Shown in pieces: positions 32,324 to 41,007 of a stretch of 64,000 nt of DNA. The position numbers were made by a program, and so were the translations under genes. Origin of the DNA: RYN-230 sp036497945 (GTDB lineage Bacteria > Actinomycetota > Actinomycetes > Streptosporangiales > Streptosporangiaceae); NCBI GenBank assembly GCA_036497945.1, contig DASXIN010000120.1:80349-144348 (forward strand). The letters are read 5' to 3'. Under the pieces are notes generated by a model that was given only the letters and a program-made list of their open reading frames with translations, was not told the origin of the DNA and ran no database searches. How positions within the stretch are numbered: the first letter of the stretch is position 1; each line of letters begins with the position of its first letter.

Positions 32324-34246
32324 TCACGGTAGCCGCCAGCCGGTTCCCGGGTCACCTCCCGCGCACGACGCGATGACCAGCTGTGTCCCGCTGGCCACGC
32401 TGTCATTGGGATCAGCCAGGCACAGCCCGGACTGCGGGTTCTCCAGCTGCTGGCCAGCCCCCGCTGGGTTGATGTGCCACTGCTGGCCCGGGCCACTTGT
32501 GCAGGCGGCCAGGTCCACGTCGGTGCCGCTGGCTGTGCCCGCCCCGGCCACCTCGAGGCACTGGCCGGCCTGCCGGACGGTCCCGTCCGGCTGGGCGGTC
32601 CACTGCTGCCCGGCCGCTGCGCGGCACGGTGCGAGCACCACGGCCGAGCCGCTGGTCTGGCTGGCCACGCACTGGCCGGGGAGCTGCGACTGCACCGGCC
32701 CGGCGGGCAGCGTCCAGGCCCGGCTGGCGCCGGTGGAGCACGACCCGAGCCACACCCGGCTGCCGTTAGTCCCGCTGGCTGAACCGCTCAGGCACAGTCC
32801 CGCGGTGCCGTTGACCAGATGCGCGCCGGTGCCGACGGCCCACTGCTGGCTGGCGTAAGCCGAACACGGTTCCAGCACTTCCTTGGCCCCGCTCTGTTTG
32901 GCCGACCCGGAAACCGACAGGCACTTGCCGTGGATCCGCAGGCTCCGGTCCGCCGCGGCGGTCCACTGCTGGGCCGCGCTGCCGTTGCAGGTCCACAGGG
33001 TGATGGCGGTGCCGTTGGCCGACTTGTTGCCCACGTCGTTCAGGCACTTGCCGCCCACGCCGAAGCGCACCGGCCCGGTCGGCCCGGTGCCGGACGCGGC
33101 GGTGACGGTCCAGTTGAACGACAGGGACTGGGTGGCCCCGGCGGCGTCAGACGCGCTGACGTGCACGGGGAAGGTGCCGGCCCGGGTGAGCCAGCCGGTG
33201 AGGTTCCCGGACGAGGTAAGGGACACCCCGGGCGGCAGTCCGGTCGCGGTGTAGCTCACCGTCTGGCCCGGCGTGGGAATGGCCTGCCGCAGCTGGAGGC
33301 CGGCCGGCGCGCCGTCGGACTGGTCCTGGGTGCCCGGGTTGAGCAGCCCGAGGAACGCGGCGTTGGCCTGGTCCAGGTCGGTGCCCTTGGCCGCGGCGAT
33401 GCCGGCCACGGTCCCGGTGCCGGAGTACTGCCAGATTGCCCAGTTCGCCCAGCCGGTCGGCAGCACCGGGCTGCCGGTCGTGATCGACGGCACCCACAGC
33501 GGGTCCGGGCCGAATCCGATGCTGTTGCCGGTGCAGCTACCCCACCAGGTGGGCGGCGTGTAGATGATCGGCATCCGGCCGGTCTTGGCCTGGATCTGGG
33601 CGTCGAACGCGGCCACCCAGGAGACCATGCTGGCGCCCTTGAGCCCGTAGCACTGGCCGCCAGCGTAGGGGTTGTACTCGATGTCCAGCATGATCGGCAC
33701 GGTGCTGGCGTAGCTGCCCAGGTACTTCAGCAGGTAGTTGGCCTGGGTGACCGGGCTGTTGCTGCTGCCGTTCCCGTTCGGGATGGCGAACGCGTAGGCC
33801 ACCACGGACAGGCCCGCGGCCTGCGCGCCGGCCAGGTCGGTCAGCGCGTACGGGTTCTGGTAGTAATCGCCCTCGGTGGCCTTCACCGCGGCGAAGCCGA
33901 TGCCGGACGCGGCGACCTGAGACCAGTCGATCGGCGCGCCGTTAGGATACTGCGTGGTCTTCGGGTGCTGAAATGACGCGACATCCACGCCCTGTTCGTC
34001 GGCCGGGTTGGCGGCCGAGGCGGTAACGGCCGGCGCCATCTCTCCCGTGCCGGTCAGCGGGACGTTCCCGGACCGATTCCTGAGCTGGCTGAGCAACTGC
34101 GGCGAGTGCGTGGCGCCGACGTTGGCCCGGTCGGCAGGCCCGGCTGAGCTGGCCGCACCAGCCGGGGTGGTGCCCAGGCCGAGCAGAGCCACGCTGGCCA
34201 CGGCACAGCAAGCGGACATTGACCAGCGGTGAGCGCGCACGAGCAC
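32324..34246 (-). CDS. Secreted GH25 muramidase with Ig-like and tandem ricin-B lectin domains
   Basis: 640 residues with a Sec signal peptide ending near residue 31 (GTTPAGAA). GH25 domain ~85-300: GVDVASFQHP, FAAVKATEGDYYQNPYA, PIMLDIEYNPY (catalytic acidic pair) and WAIWQYSGTGTVAGI. A short Ig-like domain (~305-385) follows, then two ricin-type beta-trefoils (~390-640) with repeated Q-x-W motifs (AQQWTAAADRS, GQQWHINPAG). GH25 enzymes cleave the muramic acid-glucosamine bond of peptidoglycan; the lectins should bind polysaccharide. The pre-domain NVGATHSPQLLSQL is shared with the next gene, so the two are paralogues. Confidence 0.9.
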   Translation of the reverse strand: MLVRAHRWSMSACCAVASVALLGLGTTPAGAASSAGPADRANVGATHSPQLLSQLRNRSGNVPLTGTGEMAPAVTASAANPADEQGVDVASFQHPKTTQYPNGAPIDWSQVAASGIGFAAVKATEGDYYQNPYALTDLAGAQAAGLSVVAYAFAIPNGNGSSNSPVTQANYLLKYLGSYASTVPIMLDIEYNPYAGGQCYGLKGASMVSWVAAFDAQIQAKTGRMPIIYTPPTWWGSCTGNSIGFGPDPLWVPSITTGSPVLPTGWANWAIWQYSGTGTVAGIAAAKGTDLDQANAAFLGLLNPGTQDQSDGAPAGLQLRQAIPTPGQTVSYTATGLPPGVSLTSSGNLTGWLTRAGTFPVHVSASDAAGATQSLSFNWTVTAASGTGPTGPVRFGVGGKCLNDVGNKSANGTAITLWTCNGSAAQQWTAAADRSLRIHGKCLSVSGSAKQSGAKEVLEPCSAYASQQWAVGTGAHLVNGTAGLCLSGSASGTNGSRVWLGSCSTGASRAWTLPAGPVQSQLPGQCVASQTSGSAVVLAPCRAAAGQQWTAQPDGTVRQAGQCLEVAGAGTASGTDVDLAACTSGPGQQWHINPAGAGQQLENPQSGLCLADPNDSVASGTQLVIASCAGGDPGTGWRLP

Positions 34247-34382
34247 GAAGTCTCCTCCTTAAGCAACCCACGAACGTAGGCCAGAGATGATCAGTTTTCC
34301 CGCAAGTCACCCGAAACGGGGCAAAGCGGAGCCGCCGGTAACAGCGCCGCGGACCGGGCCGGTGTTACGCGCGCGGGGCAGA

Positions 34383-35291
34383 TTACGAGCCGAGCGAGGT
34401 TACCCCGCGCTGCAGCCGGTCCAGGTCGGTGAACCCCGGGTCATGGATCCCCGGGACGGTACCGGCGCTGGAGTACTGCCAGACCTTCCACGTCGCCCAG
34501 CCGCCCGGCATGGCTGGGCTGCTCGCGGTGGTGTAGTTCGGCACCCACAGCGGGTTCTTGTGCAGCGACGCGCTGCCGCCGGTGCACGGGTTCCACCACC
34601 CCTGCGGGGTGTAGATGTATGGCACCCGGCCCGTCTTGGCGTGCACTTCGGCGCTGAACCTGGCCACCCAGGTCACCATGCGCGACCCGCTCAGGCCGTA
34701 GCACAGCCCGCCGGAATACGGGTTGAACTCGACGTCCAGCATGACCGGCACGCTGGTGGCCAGCCGCCCCAGATAGCCCAGTAGGAAGTCGGCCTGGGCC
34801 ACCGGACTGCTCCGCCCGCCGTTCCCGTTCGGGATGGCGAACGCGTACGCGCCGACCGAGAGCCCGGCCGCCCGCGCCGCGGCTAGGTCGCTGAGCGCGT
34901 AAGGGTTCCGATAGTAGGTGCCCTCGGTGGCCTTGACCGCGGCGAAGCTGATGCCGGACCGGGCCACCCTGCGCCAGTTGATACCCGCCCGGTTGGGGTG
35001 CTGATAAGCGGCCACATCGACGCCCCGCCGCATGCCGGGCTGGGCGGGCGCGTTGCTGGCCGACTGCGCGGCCCCGGCCCCGGCCGGGCCGGCCAGCTGG
35101 GCGAGCAGCTGAGGCGAGTGGGTTGCGCCGACGTTGTACCGGTCACCCGGCTGGCCCGCGGCGCTGGGCCCGGCCAGCAGCACGGCCGCCGCCGGGCCGG
35201 CCAGCGTGGCCAGCGCGGTGGCCGCCGCCGCCCCCCGGCCCGGCCAGCACGCCCGCAGCAACGATCGAAGACGTGACGCAGCCATGAGCAT
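34383..35291 (-). CDS. Secreted GH25 muramidase, single-domain
   Basis: 302 residues: signal peptide ~1-45, the shared spacer NVGATHSPQLLAQL, then one GH25 domain with GVDVAAYQHPNRAG, FAAVKATEGTYYRNPYA, PVMLDVEFNPY (catalytic acidic pair) and WKVWQYSSAGTVPGI. It lacks the Ig-like and lectin domains of the adjacent paralogue. Likely a peptidoglycan hydrolase used in growth, branching or spore development. AAGGAA lies about seven bases before the ATG. A non-coding region of ~430 bases lies upstream and should hold its promoter. Confidence 0.88.
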   Translation of the reverse strand: MLMAASRLRSLLRACWPGRGAAAATALATLAGPAAAVLLAGPSAAGQPGDRYNVGATHSPQLLAQLAGPAGAGAAQSASNAPAQPGMRRGVDVAAYQHPNRAGINWRRVARSGISFAAVKATEGTYYRNPYALSDLAAARAAGLSVGAYAFAIPNGNGGRSSPVAQADFLLGYLGRLATSVPVMLDVEFNPYSGGLCYGLSGSRMVTWVARFSAEVHAKTGRVPYIYTPQGWWNPCTGGSASLHKNPLWVPNYTTASSPAMPGGWATWKVWQYSSAGTVPGIHDPGFTDLDRLQRGVTSLGS

Positions 35292-35721
35292 TCCTTCCCA
35301 GCACCTGTCGATGCTCCCCCGTATGGGAATCCGCCCGGCCCCTCAGGCCATATACCCTCCCTTTCTTACCTGTCCGGACGGAAGCCTGCAATGGAACACA
35401 CGCGTAAATCATTCCCCGCAAAAACTAAAGCGATGTATTACTGCTAACTGGGCAGTATGGCGTAGCCCATAATCGGTGAGCCCGCTGGCTGGCCCGCCTA
35501 CCAGGCCCGTTATCCCAGCGCCGCCGGTGGCCGCGGGATCCGCTCGTGGCCGTTTTGTGCCGTTCTATGCTGGGATCAGCACAAAGAACCAGGAATTGAA
35601 GCGCACGGTGCCCCTGGGACGGCTGCGAATGGCCGGGGCACCGTTAGGCGGGTGAGCACCCTGACCGCTCCCGGGCCGTGGCGGGACATGGCGGGCCAGT
35701 TGGCTGGAACCGGACGGCCAC
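35292..35721. other. Non-coding region between GH25 and SSI genes
   Basis: No gene recognised in 430 bases. The region is AT-richer than its surroundings between 35340 and 35470, as expected for promoters of the divergent genes. An inverted repeat TTTGTGC (35554-35560) / GCACAAA (35579-35585) lies with a nested GCTG-GGAT-CAGC, 137 bases before the SSI start. I looked for the c-di-AMP (ydaO) riboswitch that controls wall hydrolases in some actinomycetes and did not find its conserved core. Confidence 0.35.
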
Positions 35722-36249
35722 TTGCCGCGTCACATGGGCATGACATTCCCCTCGCGGCACCGGCAGCTCGCCCCCGCATACCTGCTGCTGGCCATCCTGA
35801 GCCTGGTCGCGGTGGCCGCCTGCGGCAGCACGGGGCCGGCCGGCTCCGCCGCTGCCCCCAGCTCATCGCCCGGCCACCGCCAGGCCGCCGCGGCGGCCAA
35901 GGTGTCCCTCACCGTGGTGGTCAAGACCCATCCCGGCGCCAAGCCGCAGCGGTGGACGCTGACCTGCGACCCGGTGGGCGGGACGCACCCGCACGCCCAA
36001 GCCGCCTGCCGCCAGCTGCTGGCGGCTAAGAACCCGTTCGCGCCGATCCCGCGCGGCATCATGTGCCCGATGATCCCGGCTGGGCCGCAGGCCGGCATGG
36101 CCCGGGTGTCCGGCGTGTACTTCGGCAAGCCGGTGTCCGGCACGTTCACCCAGCAGAGCCCGTGCGGGGCCACTCGCTGGGCCAAGCTTGGGGTCGTGTT
36201 CGGCTCCAGCCAGCCGGTCCAGGCCGTCTCGGGATCGCCGGTGCACTGA
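35722..36249 (+). CDS. Subtilisin inhibitor-like (SSI family) lipoprotein
   Basis: 175 residues. A signal peptide ends in a lipobox (VAVAAC), so the mature protein should be lipid-anchored. A Ser/Ala/Pro linker leads to an SSI fold: SLTVVVKTHPG, WTLTCDPVGGTHPHAQAACR and VYFGKPVSGTFTQQSPCG, with Cys spacing matching the two SSI disulfides. SSI proteins inhibit subtilisin-like and trypsin-like proteases; the reactive-site loop here is around IMCPMIPAGP. Most family members are secreted and free, so anchoring is unusual. Starts at 35734 or 35740 are also possible. Confidence 0.85.
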   Translation: MPRHMGMTFPSRHRQLAPAYLLLAILSLVAVAACGSTGPAGSAAAPSSSPGHRQAAAAAKVSLTVVVKTHPGAKPQRWTLTCDPVGGTHPHAQAACRQLLAAKNPFAPIPRGIMCPMIPAGPQAGMARVSGVYFGKPVSGTFTQQSPCGATRWAKLGVVFGSSQPVQAVSGSPVH

Positions 36250-36293
36250 AGTACCAACCACCGGGTACCAACCACCGGATACAGGGCGCGGAG

Positions 36294-37181
36294 CTAGCGG
36301 AGCAGCCGGGACATCCGCCGGTCGGCCAGCGGCTTGCCGCCTGTCTGGCAGGTGGCGCAGTACTGCAGCGCGGAATCGGCGAAGGACACCTCGCGCACCG
36401 TGTCGCCGCACACCGGGCAGGGCTGCCCGGTCCGGCCGTGCACGCGCAGCCCGGACTTCTTCTCCGCCTTCAGGTCGCCAGCCGCCAGGCCGGCCGACCG
36501 GTCCACCGCCTCGCGCAGCGTGCTGACGATGACCGCGTGCAGGCCGGCCACCTCGTCGTCGGTCAGGCTGGCGGCCAGCCGGAACGGGGACATCCGGGCC
36601 GCGTGCAGCACTTCGTCCGAGTAGGCGTTGCCGATGCCCGCGATGATCTTCTGGTCGCGGAGCACGCCCTTGATCTGGGTGCGGCGGCCGGCCAGCATCT
36701 TGGCCAGCGCGGCCACGGTGAACGAGTCGGCCAGCGGGTCGGGGCCGAGCGCGGCCACCCCGGGCACTTCGGCCGGGTCGGTGACCAGGTAGACGGCCAG
36801 CCGCTTCTTGGTGCCCGCCTCAGTCAGGTCGAATCCGGTCCCGTCGGTGAACCGCAGCCGGAAGCCGAGCGGGCCCTTGCCCGGCCGGGGCGGCTGCGCG
36901 GGCAGATCCTGCCGCCAGCGCAGCCAGCCCGCCCGGGCCAGGTGAATGACCAGGTGCAGCGGGTCCGCCGCGGCCGCGCCGTCGGCCACCGCCGCGGTGA
37001 GGTCGAGGAACTTCCCGTGCCGGGTGACCTCTCTGATGACCCGGCCGTGCAGCTCGGACAGGTCCGGCCGGTACGTCTTGAGCACCGAGATGGCCGCGCT
37101 GTCGGCCCGGTCGATGACGCGCCCGGAGGCATGCTCGCGGAGGAAGACCGCGAGCGACTCGACCTCAGGAAGTTCTGGCAC
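36294..37181 (-). CDS. Fpg/Nei family DNA glycosylase
   Basis: 295 residues beginning PELPEVE after the initiator, where Pro2 and Glu3 are the catalytic nucleophile and general acid/base. The helix-two-turn-helix has IKGVLRDQKIIAGIGNAYSDE. The C-terminal zinc finger is CPVCGD...YCATCQTGG. It excises oxidised bases and cleaves the DNA backbone as an AP lyase. In actinobacteria several Fpg/Nei paralogues occur, and this one resembles the 'Fpg/Nei' subgroup rather than canonical MutM. GTG start. Confidence 0.9.
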   Translation of the reverse strand: MPELPEVESLAVFLREHASGRVIDRADSAAISVLKTYRPDLSELHGRVIREVTRHGKFLDLTAAVADGAAAADPLHLVIHLARAGWLRWRQDLPAQPPRPGKGPLGFRLRFTDGTGFDLTEAGTKKRLAVYLVTDPAEVPGVAALGPDPLADSFTVAALAKMLAGRRTQIKGVLRDQKIIAGIGNAYSDEVLHAARMSPFRLAASLTDDEVAGLHAVIVSTLREAVDRSAGLAAGDLKAEKKSGLRVHGRTGQPCPVCGDTVREVSFADSALQYCATCQTGGKPLADRRMSRLLR

Positions 37182-37417
37182 GATATCGATTCTGCCTGGT
37201 CCCCGGGGCTTGTCTGGCCAGGGCCGGCCCAGGCGGAACGGCAGGCCGGCGCGCCGACTGGGCCGAAAGATGCAACATAGCCGCCGTCGTGGGTATTGGA
37301 TTACCCAGAACGCCTCGCTGGTATGGGATGAGCTGAGTTAGTTGTTTAAGCAAAACTAACAGAGCTTGCGGTAGCTAGCACCAGCGAGCGGGCATGGATT
37401 CGCGAGGATGAGAAGCC

Positions 37418-38071
37418 ATGGACCAGGCAGAGCCCCAGCCCCGCCCGGGCCGGCCTGAGCGGCCCCGGCCGCCTTGGCCGCCGCGGCGCCGGCCTGCCCA
37501 GCGTGACCAGCCGTCGCCCCCGCGGGACCGGGCCGGCCGATCCCAGCCGGAGCCGGCCAGTCGGCCGCAGCCGGAACCGGCCGGGCCGGACCAGGTCCAG
37601 CCGGACCCGGCGGACTGCGCCGGGCGGCTGGCTGCCCGGCAGCCGCTGACCGAGGCGGACCACCCGGTGGTCGTCGGCTACGACGGGTCGGCGCCCAGCC
37701 GGAACGCGCTGGCCTACGCGGCCGGGATGGCCCGGCGGCTCGGCCGCACCCTGCTGGTGGCGTACATCACCAGTCCCGCGCTGTTCTGCGAGCCGCTGAC
37801 CGGCCAGGTCATCGCGCCGGTCCGGGACAGCACGGAAACCCACCGCTGGCTGCTGGCCGAACTGGACGAGGTGTGCGACCGCGCCGGGCTGGACGTGTGC
37901 ATCGTGACCAGGCAGGGCAGCCCAGCCCGGGAACTGGCCGCCGCGGCCGACGAGTTCCACGCCGACGCCCTGGTCATCGGCGCCCCCGGGCACGTGTGGC
38001 ACCAGCTGGCCGGCTCGGTGCCCGGGTGGCTGGCCCGGCACGCGCACTGCCCGGTCATCGTGGTGCCCTGA
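37418..38071 (+). CDS. Universal stress protein (single UspA domain with long N-terminal tail)
   Basis: 217 residues. The first ~80 are Pro/Arg/Gln-rich with degenerate R-x-Q-P-E-P repeats and are probably disordered. Residues ~84-217 are a UspA domain: HPVVVGYDGSAPSRNAL at the start and the ATP-binding loop GAPGHVWHQLAGSVPGW before the final strand CPVIVVP. Such proteins bind ATP and help survival in hypoxia or stationary phase. Most actinobacterial Usp proteins have tandem domains; a single domain with a basic Pro-rich tail is less common. Confidence 0.87.
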   Translation: MDQAEPQPRPGRPERPRPPWPPRRRPAQRDQPSPPRDRAGRSQPEPASRPQPEPAGPDQVQPDPADCAGRLAARQPLTEADHPVVVGYDGSAPSRNALAYAAGMARRLGRTLLVAYITSPALFCEPLTGQVIAPVRDSTETHRWLLAELDEVCDRAGLDVCIVTRQGSPARELAAAADEFHADALVIGAPGHVWHQLAGSVPGWLARHAHCPVIVVP

Positions 38072-38094
38072 GCTACCGAGCCCGGCCCGGCGGG

Positions 38095-39369
38095 TCAGCC
38101 GGGTGGGGCGGCCAGCGGGTCATAGTAATGCGCGTACTGCCAGCAGCCCCGCTCGATCAGGTCCTGGTCCGGCAGCCGGCCGAAGCGGGCCGGGGCCAGC
38201 CCGGCCAGCCCGTCCGGCGGCTGGCCGGTGGTGATCCAGGTGGCCAGCGCCTCACCCAGGGCCGGGGATGAGGAGAACCCCGACCCGTTGCAGCCGCTGG
38301 CCACCCAGAATCCAGGCACCTCGGGCACCGGCCCGGCCAGGAACCGGCCGTCCGGGCTCATCGTGAACAGCCCGCCGCGGTGCTCCGCCACCCCGATCCC
38401 CTCGCCGACCGGGCCGGCCGCCGGGACCAGGCCGGCTACCTGATCCGCCATCCGGCGCAGCACACCCAGGTCCAGTGGCACCGAGTCGGTGTCGAAGCCG
38501 GGCGGCTGGCGACGCGGATCGACCGGCAGCGGATCGGCCTCGAACCCGCCGATCATCAGCCCGCCGCGGGCCGGCCGCAGGTACACGGCAGAATCCAGAA
38601 TTCTGGAAATTGGCGCGCTGGGCGCGACCTCGGGGAGTGGGTCGGTCACCAGCAACTGGTGCCGGACCGGCGCGGCCGGCACCCACGCCCCGGCCAGTTC
38701 GCCGACCTGGCGCACCCACGCCCCGGCCGCGTCGACTACGGCCGCCGCGCGCACCGGCCGGCTGGTGGTCTGCAGCCCGGCCACCTGGCCGGCGCGGCAC
38801 CGTACCGCGGTGACTTCCTCGCCCGCCAGCACCTGGACCCCGAGCCGCTGGCAGGCGGCCAGGTAGGCGGCCACCAGGGCGCCCGGTTCCTCGATGTACA
38901 CGTCCTCCGGGCACCAGACGACGTGCTCGTCACCGGCCGCCTGGTAGTAACCGGCGGTGCGCTCGGCCGCCTCGCCCGGGCTGATCTCGGCCAGCTCAAC
39001 GCCCCACCGGCGGGACTGCCCGGCTTCCGCCGCGAGCAGTGCCTGGTGCCCCGGGCTGCGCGCCACCAGCAGGCTGCCGGCCGTGGCCACGTCCAGCGGA
39101 ACCCCGGCCCAGTCCGGGAACGAGCGCACCTTGGCGATGCTGCGCCGGGCCAGGAACGTGCGGACCTGATCGCCCTGCACGGATTTGAACAGGCCAGCGG
39201 CCCGGCCGGAAGCCTGTGACCCAGGTGCCCGGCGGTCCAGCACGACTACCGACCGGCCGAGCAGCGCACAGTGCAGCGCGGTGCTCAGCCCCAGCGCGCC
39301 CGCGCCCACGACGGCGACATCCGCGATCAGGTCAGCTGACACGGGATTGCCCGGGCGCCACGCGGGCAC
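38095..39369 (-). CDS. FAD-dependent oxidoreductase (DAO/sarcosine-oxidase-like)
   Basis: 424 residues. The N-terminal FAD motif VAVVGAGALGLSTALHCALL, the second FAD contact VVVLDRRAPGSQASGRAAG, and the C-terminal GLFTMSPDGRFLAGPVPEV and GCNGSGFSSSPALGE identify a DAO-family amine or amino acid oxidase (glycine/sarcosine/dimethylglycine type). It oxidises a secondary or primary amine with release of H2O2 or transfer of electrons. Start GTG 39369; GTG 39342 is an alternative. The tRNA-Leu gene lies upstream on the same strand. Confidence 0.85.
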   Translation of the reverse strand: MPAWRPGNPVSADLIADVAVVGAGALGLSTALHCALLGRSVVVLDRRAPGSQASGRAAGLFKSVQGDQVRTFLARRSIAKVRSFPDWAGVPLDVATAGSLLVARSPGHQALLAAEAGQSRRWGVELAEISPGEAAERTAGYYQAAGDEHVVWCPEDVYIEEPGALVAAYLAACQRLGVQVLAGEEVTAVRCRAGQVAGLQTTSRPVRAAAVVDAAGAWVRQVGELAGAWVPAAPVRHQLLVTDPLPEVAPSAPISRILDSAVYLRPARGGLMIGGFEADPLPVDPRRQPPGFDTDSVPLDLGVLRRMADQVAGLVPAAGPVGEGIGVAEHRGGLFTMSPDGRFLAGPVPEVPGFWVASGCNGSGFSSSPALGEALATWITTGQPPDGLAGLAPARFGRLPDQDLIERGCWQYAHYYDPLAAPPG

Positions 39370-39514
39370 ATGATTGCCTCGTGGTAACAGTGCAGTCGCT
39401 GACCTGCGAAGACCCCCCGCAAGCCGCCGGTCCCCGCATAAGCTTGCAGACCAGCACGTGCCTGCTTGACCGTGGGTGCGGGACCACCAGCCGCATGATC
39501 ATCAAGACAACCTG

Positions 39515-39597
39515 TGGGCGAGGAGGGATTTGAACCCTCACGTCCTTGCGGACACACGGACCTGAACCGTGCGCGTCTGCCGTTCCGCCACCCGCCC
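39515..39597 (-). tRNA. tRNA-Leu (anticodon CAG)
   Basis: 83-base cloverleaf on the minus strand: acceptor GGGCGGG pairs with CTCGCCC (one G-U), D-arm region GGCGGAACGGCAG, anticodon stem-loop GCACGG-TTCAGGT-CCGTGT giving CAG, a long variable arm GTCCGCAAGGAC as expected for class II Leu tRNA, and T-arm GAGGG-TTCAAAT-CCCTC. The discriminator is A; the 3' CCA is not encoded. Its position next to fhaA is common in actinomycetes. Confidence 0.95.
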
Positions 39598-39684
39598 TAC
39601 GCAGTGAGTCAGGTTAGCACGTCCGCAAGAGCACCCCGACCGCCGATACCATCGGATGCGGATAGGGGAAGGAGGTACCCCGCG

Positions 39685-40440
39685 GTGGGAGTTCTACAGC
39701 GCTTCGAACGGCGGCTCGAAGGCATGGTCGAGGGTGCCTTCGCGCGGGCGTTCAAGTCCGAGCTGCAGCCAGTGGAGGTTGCCAGCGCGGTTCAGCGCGA
39801 GATGGATGACCGGGCCGCGATCGTCGCCCAGGGCCGGACCCTGGTGCCGAACGATTTCGTGGTGGAGATCGCCGAGACCGACTTCGACCGCCTTGAGGTC
39901 TACGCGGACAGTCTCGGTGTGGAACTAGCCACACTGGCCCGGGAGCACGCGAGGGAGCAGGGGTACTCCTTCGTGGGGCCGGTGCGGATGCGTTTCGAGG
40001 GTGTGCCGGACCTGACCACCGGCACGTTCCGGATCCGGTCCGGGGTGATCCGCGGCACCACCGTCGAAGGCGGCGAGATCCGCCGCCCGGCCAGCGACCT
40101 GCCGCGCCCGCCGGGCACGTTCGGCGGCCGGCCGCGGCTGCTGGTGTCCGGCCCCGAACCCGGGCCCGACGGCAGCAGCCAGCGGACCTACGAGCTGAAT
40201 GCTCCGGTCACCATGCTGGGCCGCGGCACCGACTGCGATCTGCGGCTGGTCGATCCGGGGGTATCCCGGCACCACGCCGAGCTGCGGGTCGAAGACGGTG
40301 AGGTGGTCCTCGTCGACCTAGGCTCGACCAACGGCACGTTCGTGAACGGACAGCCGGTGCGCCGCGTGACATTGGCTGACGGCACTCAGGTCACCCTCGG
40401 CCGGACCACGCTGGTATTCCGCAGGGACGGTATCTATTGA
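39685..40440 (+). CDS. fhaA: FhaA: FHA domain protein of the cell-wall kinase cluster
   Basis: 251 residues. N-terminal DUF3662/FhaA_N domain (VLQRFERRLEGMVEGAFARAF, ~1-115), a Pro/Gly-rich linker, and a C-terminal FHA domain (~160-250) with GRGTDCDLRL, SRHHAEL and DLGSTNGTFVNG. FHA domains bind phosphothreonine; FhaA family members bind phosphorylated MviN and PknB substrates and tune peptidoglycan synthesis. The start is GTG 39685, nine bases after a perfect AAGGAGGT. Upstream open frame reaches into the tRNA and is rejected. First gene of the run fhaA-fhaB-pstP-rodA-pbpA-pknB. Confidence 0.93.
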   Translation: MGVLQRFERRLEGMVEGAFARAFKSELQPVEVASAVQREMDDRAAIVAQGRTLVPNDFVVEIAETDFDRLEVYADSLGVELATLAREHAREQGYSFVGPVRMRFEGVPDLTTGTFRIRSGVIRGTTVEGGEIRRPASDLPRPPGTFGGRPRLLVSGPEPGPDGSSQRTYELNAPVTMLGRGTDCDLRLVDPGVSRHHAELRVEDGEVVLVDLGSTNGTFVNGQPVRRVTLADGTQVTLGRTTLVFRRDGIY

Positions 40441-40530
40441 CCGGAACCGGCTGAGCTGACCCTGACCCCGAATCCCGCACCCCCGACCCCTCAGGCCGTA
40501 ATGGCGAGGCACCCAAGGACACATGAGCCG

Positions 40531-41007
40531 ATGAGTACGCTGACCCTCCTCCTGATCAGGCTCGCCTTTCTGGCGGTCCTGTGGCTGTTCGTGATCACGG
40601 CGGTGGGCGTAGTGCGCACGGACCTGTTCGGCCAGGCGCCCCGCAAGCAGAAGCGACAGCGCCAGCGGCAGCAAGCCCGGCCCCGGCCGGCCCGGCCGCC
40701 ACGGGCCGGCCGCGGTGATCCGCAGCGCCTGCTGGTGACCGCGGGCGCGCTGGCCGGGACCAGCCTGGCCCTCACTGAGCAGCAAATCACCATCGGTCGA
40801 TCAAATGACGCCACGGTGGTGCTCAACGATGACTACGCTTCGAGCCGACATGCCCGGCTGTTCCCTCAAGACGGTCAATGGATCGTCGAGGACCTCGGGT
40901 CAACCAACGGCACCTACCTCGACAGGCAGAAGGTGACCCAGCCGACCCCGGTGCCGACAGGCGTGCCGATCCGCATCGGCAAGACCGTTCTGGAATTGCG
41001 CAGATGA
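40531..41007 (+). CDS. fhaB: FhaB (FipA): membrane-anchored FHA protein
   Basis: 158 residues: one N-terminal membrane segment (LTLLLIRLAFLAVLWLFVI), a basic Gln/Arg/Pro-rich linker (~40-70), then an FHA domain with TIGRSNDATVVLNDDY, SSRHARLF and DLGSTNGTYLDR. In mycobacteria FipA links FtsZ and FtsQ through phosphothreonine binding under PknA control. ATG 40531 is chosen because it starts the membrane segment directly; ATG 40501 would add ten residues. Overlaps pstP by ATGA. Confidence 0.93.
   Translation: MSTLTLLLIRLAFLAVLWLFVITAVGVVRTDLFGQAPRKQKRQRQRQQARPRPARPPRAGRGDPQRLLVTAGALAGTSLALTEQQITIGRSNDATVVLNDDYASSRHARLFPQDGQWIVEDLGSTNGTYLDRQKVTQPTPVPTGVPIRIGKTVLELRR

Noticed and set aside
35292..35440. 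Possible c-di-AMP (ydaO-type) riboswitch upstream of the GH25 gene
   Set aside because: A GGGCGGATTCCC stretch is suggestive, but the conserved core elements could not be found.
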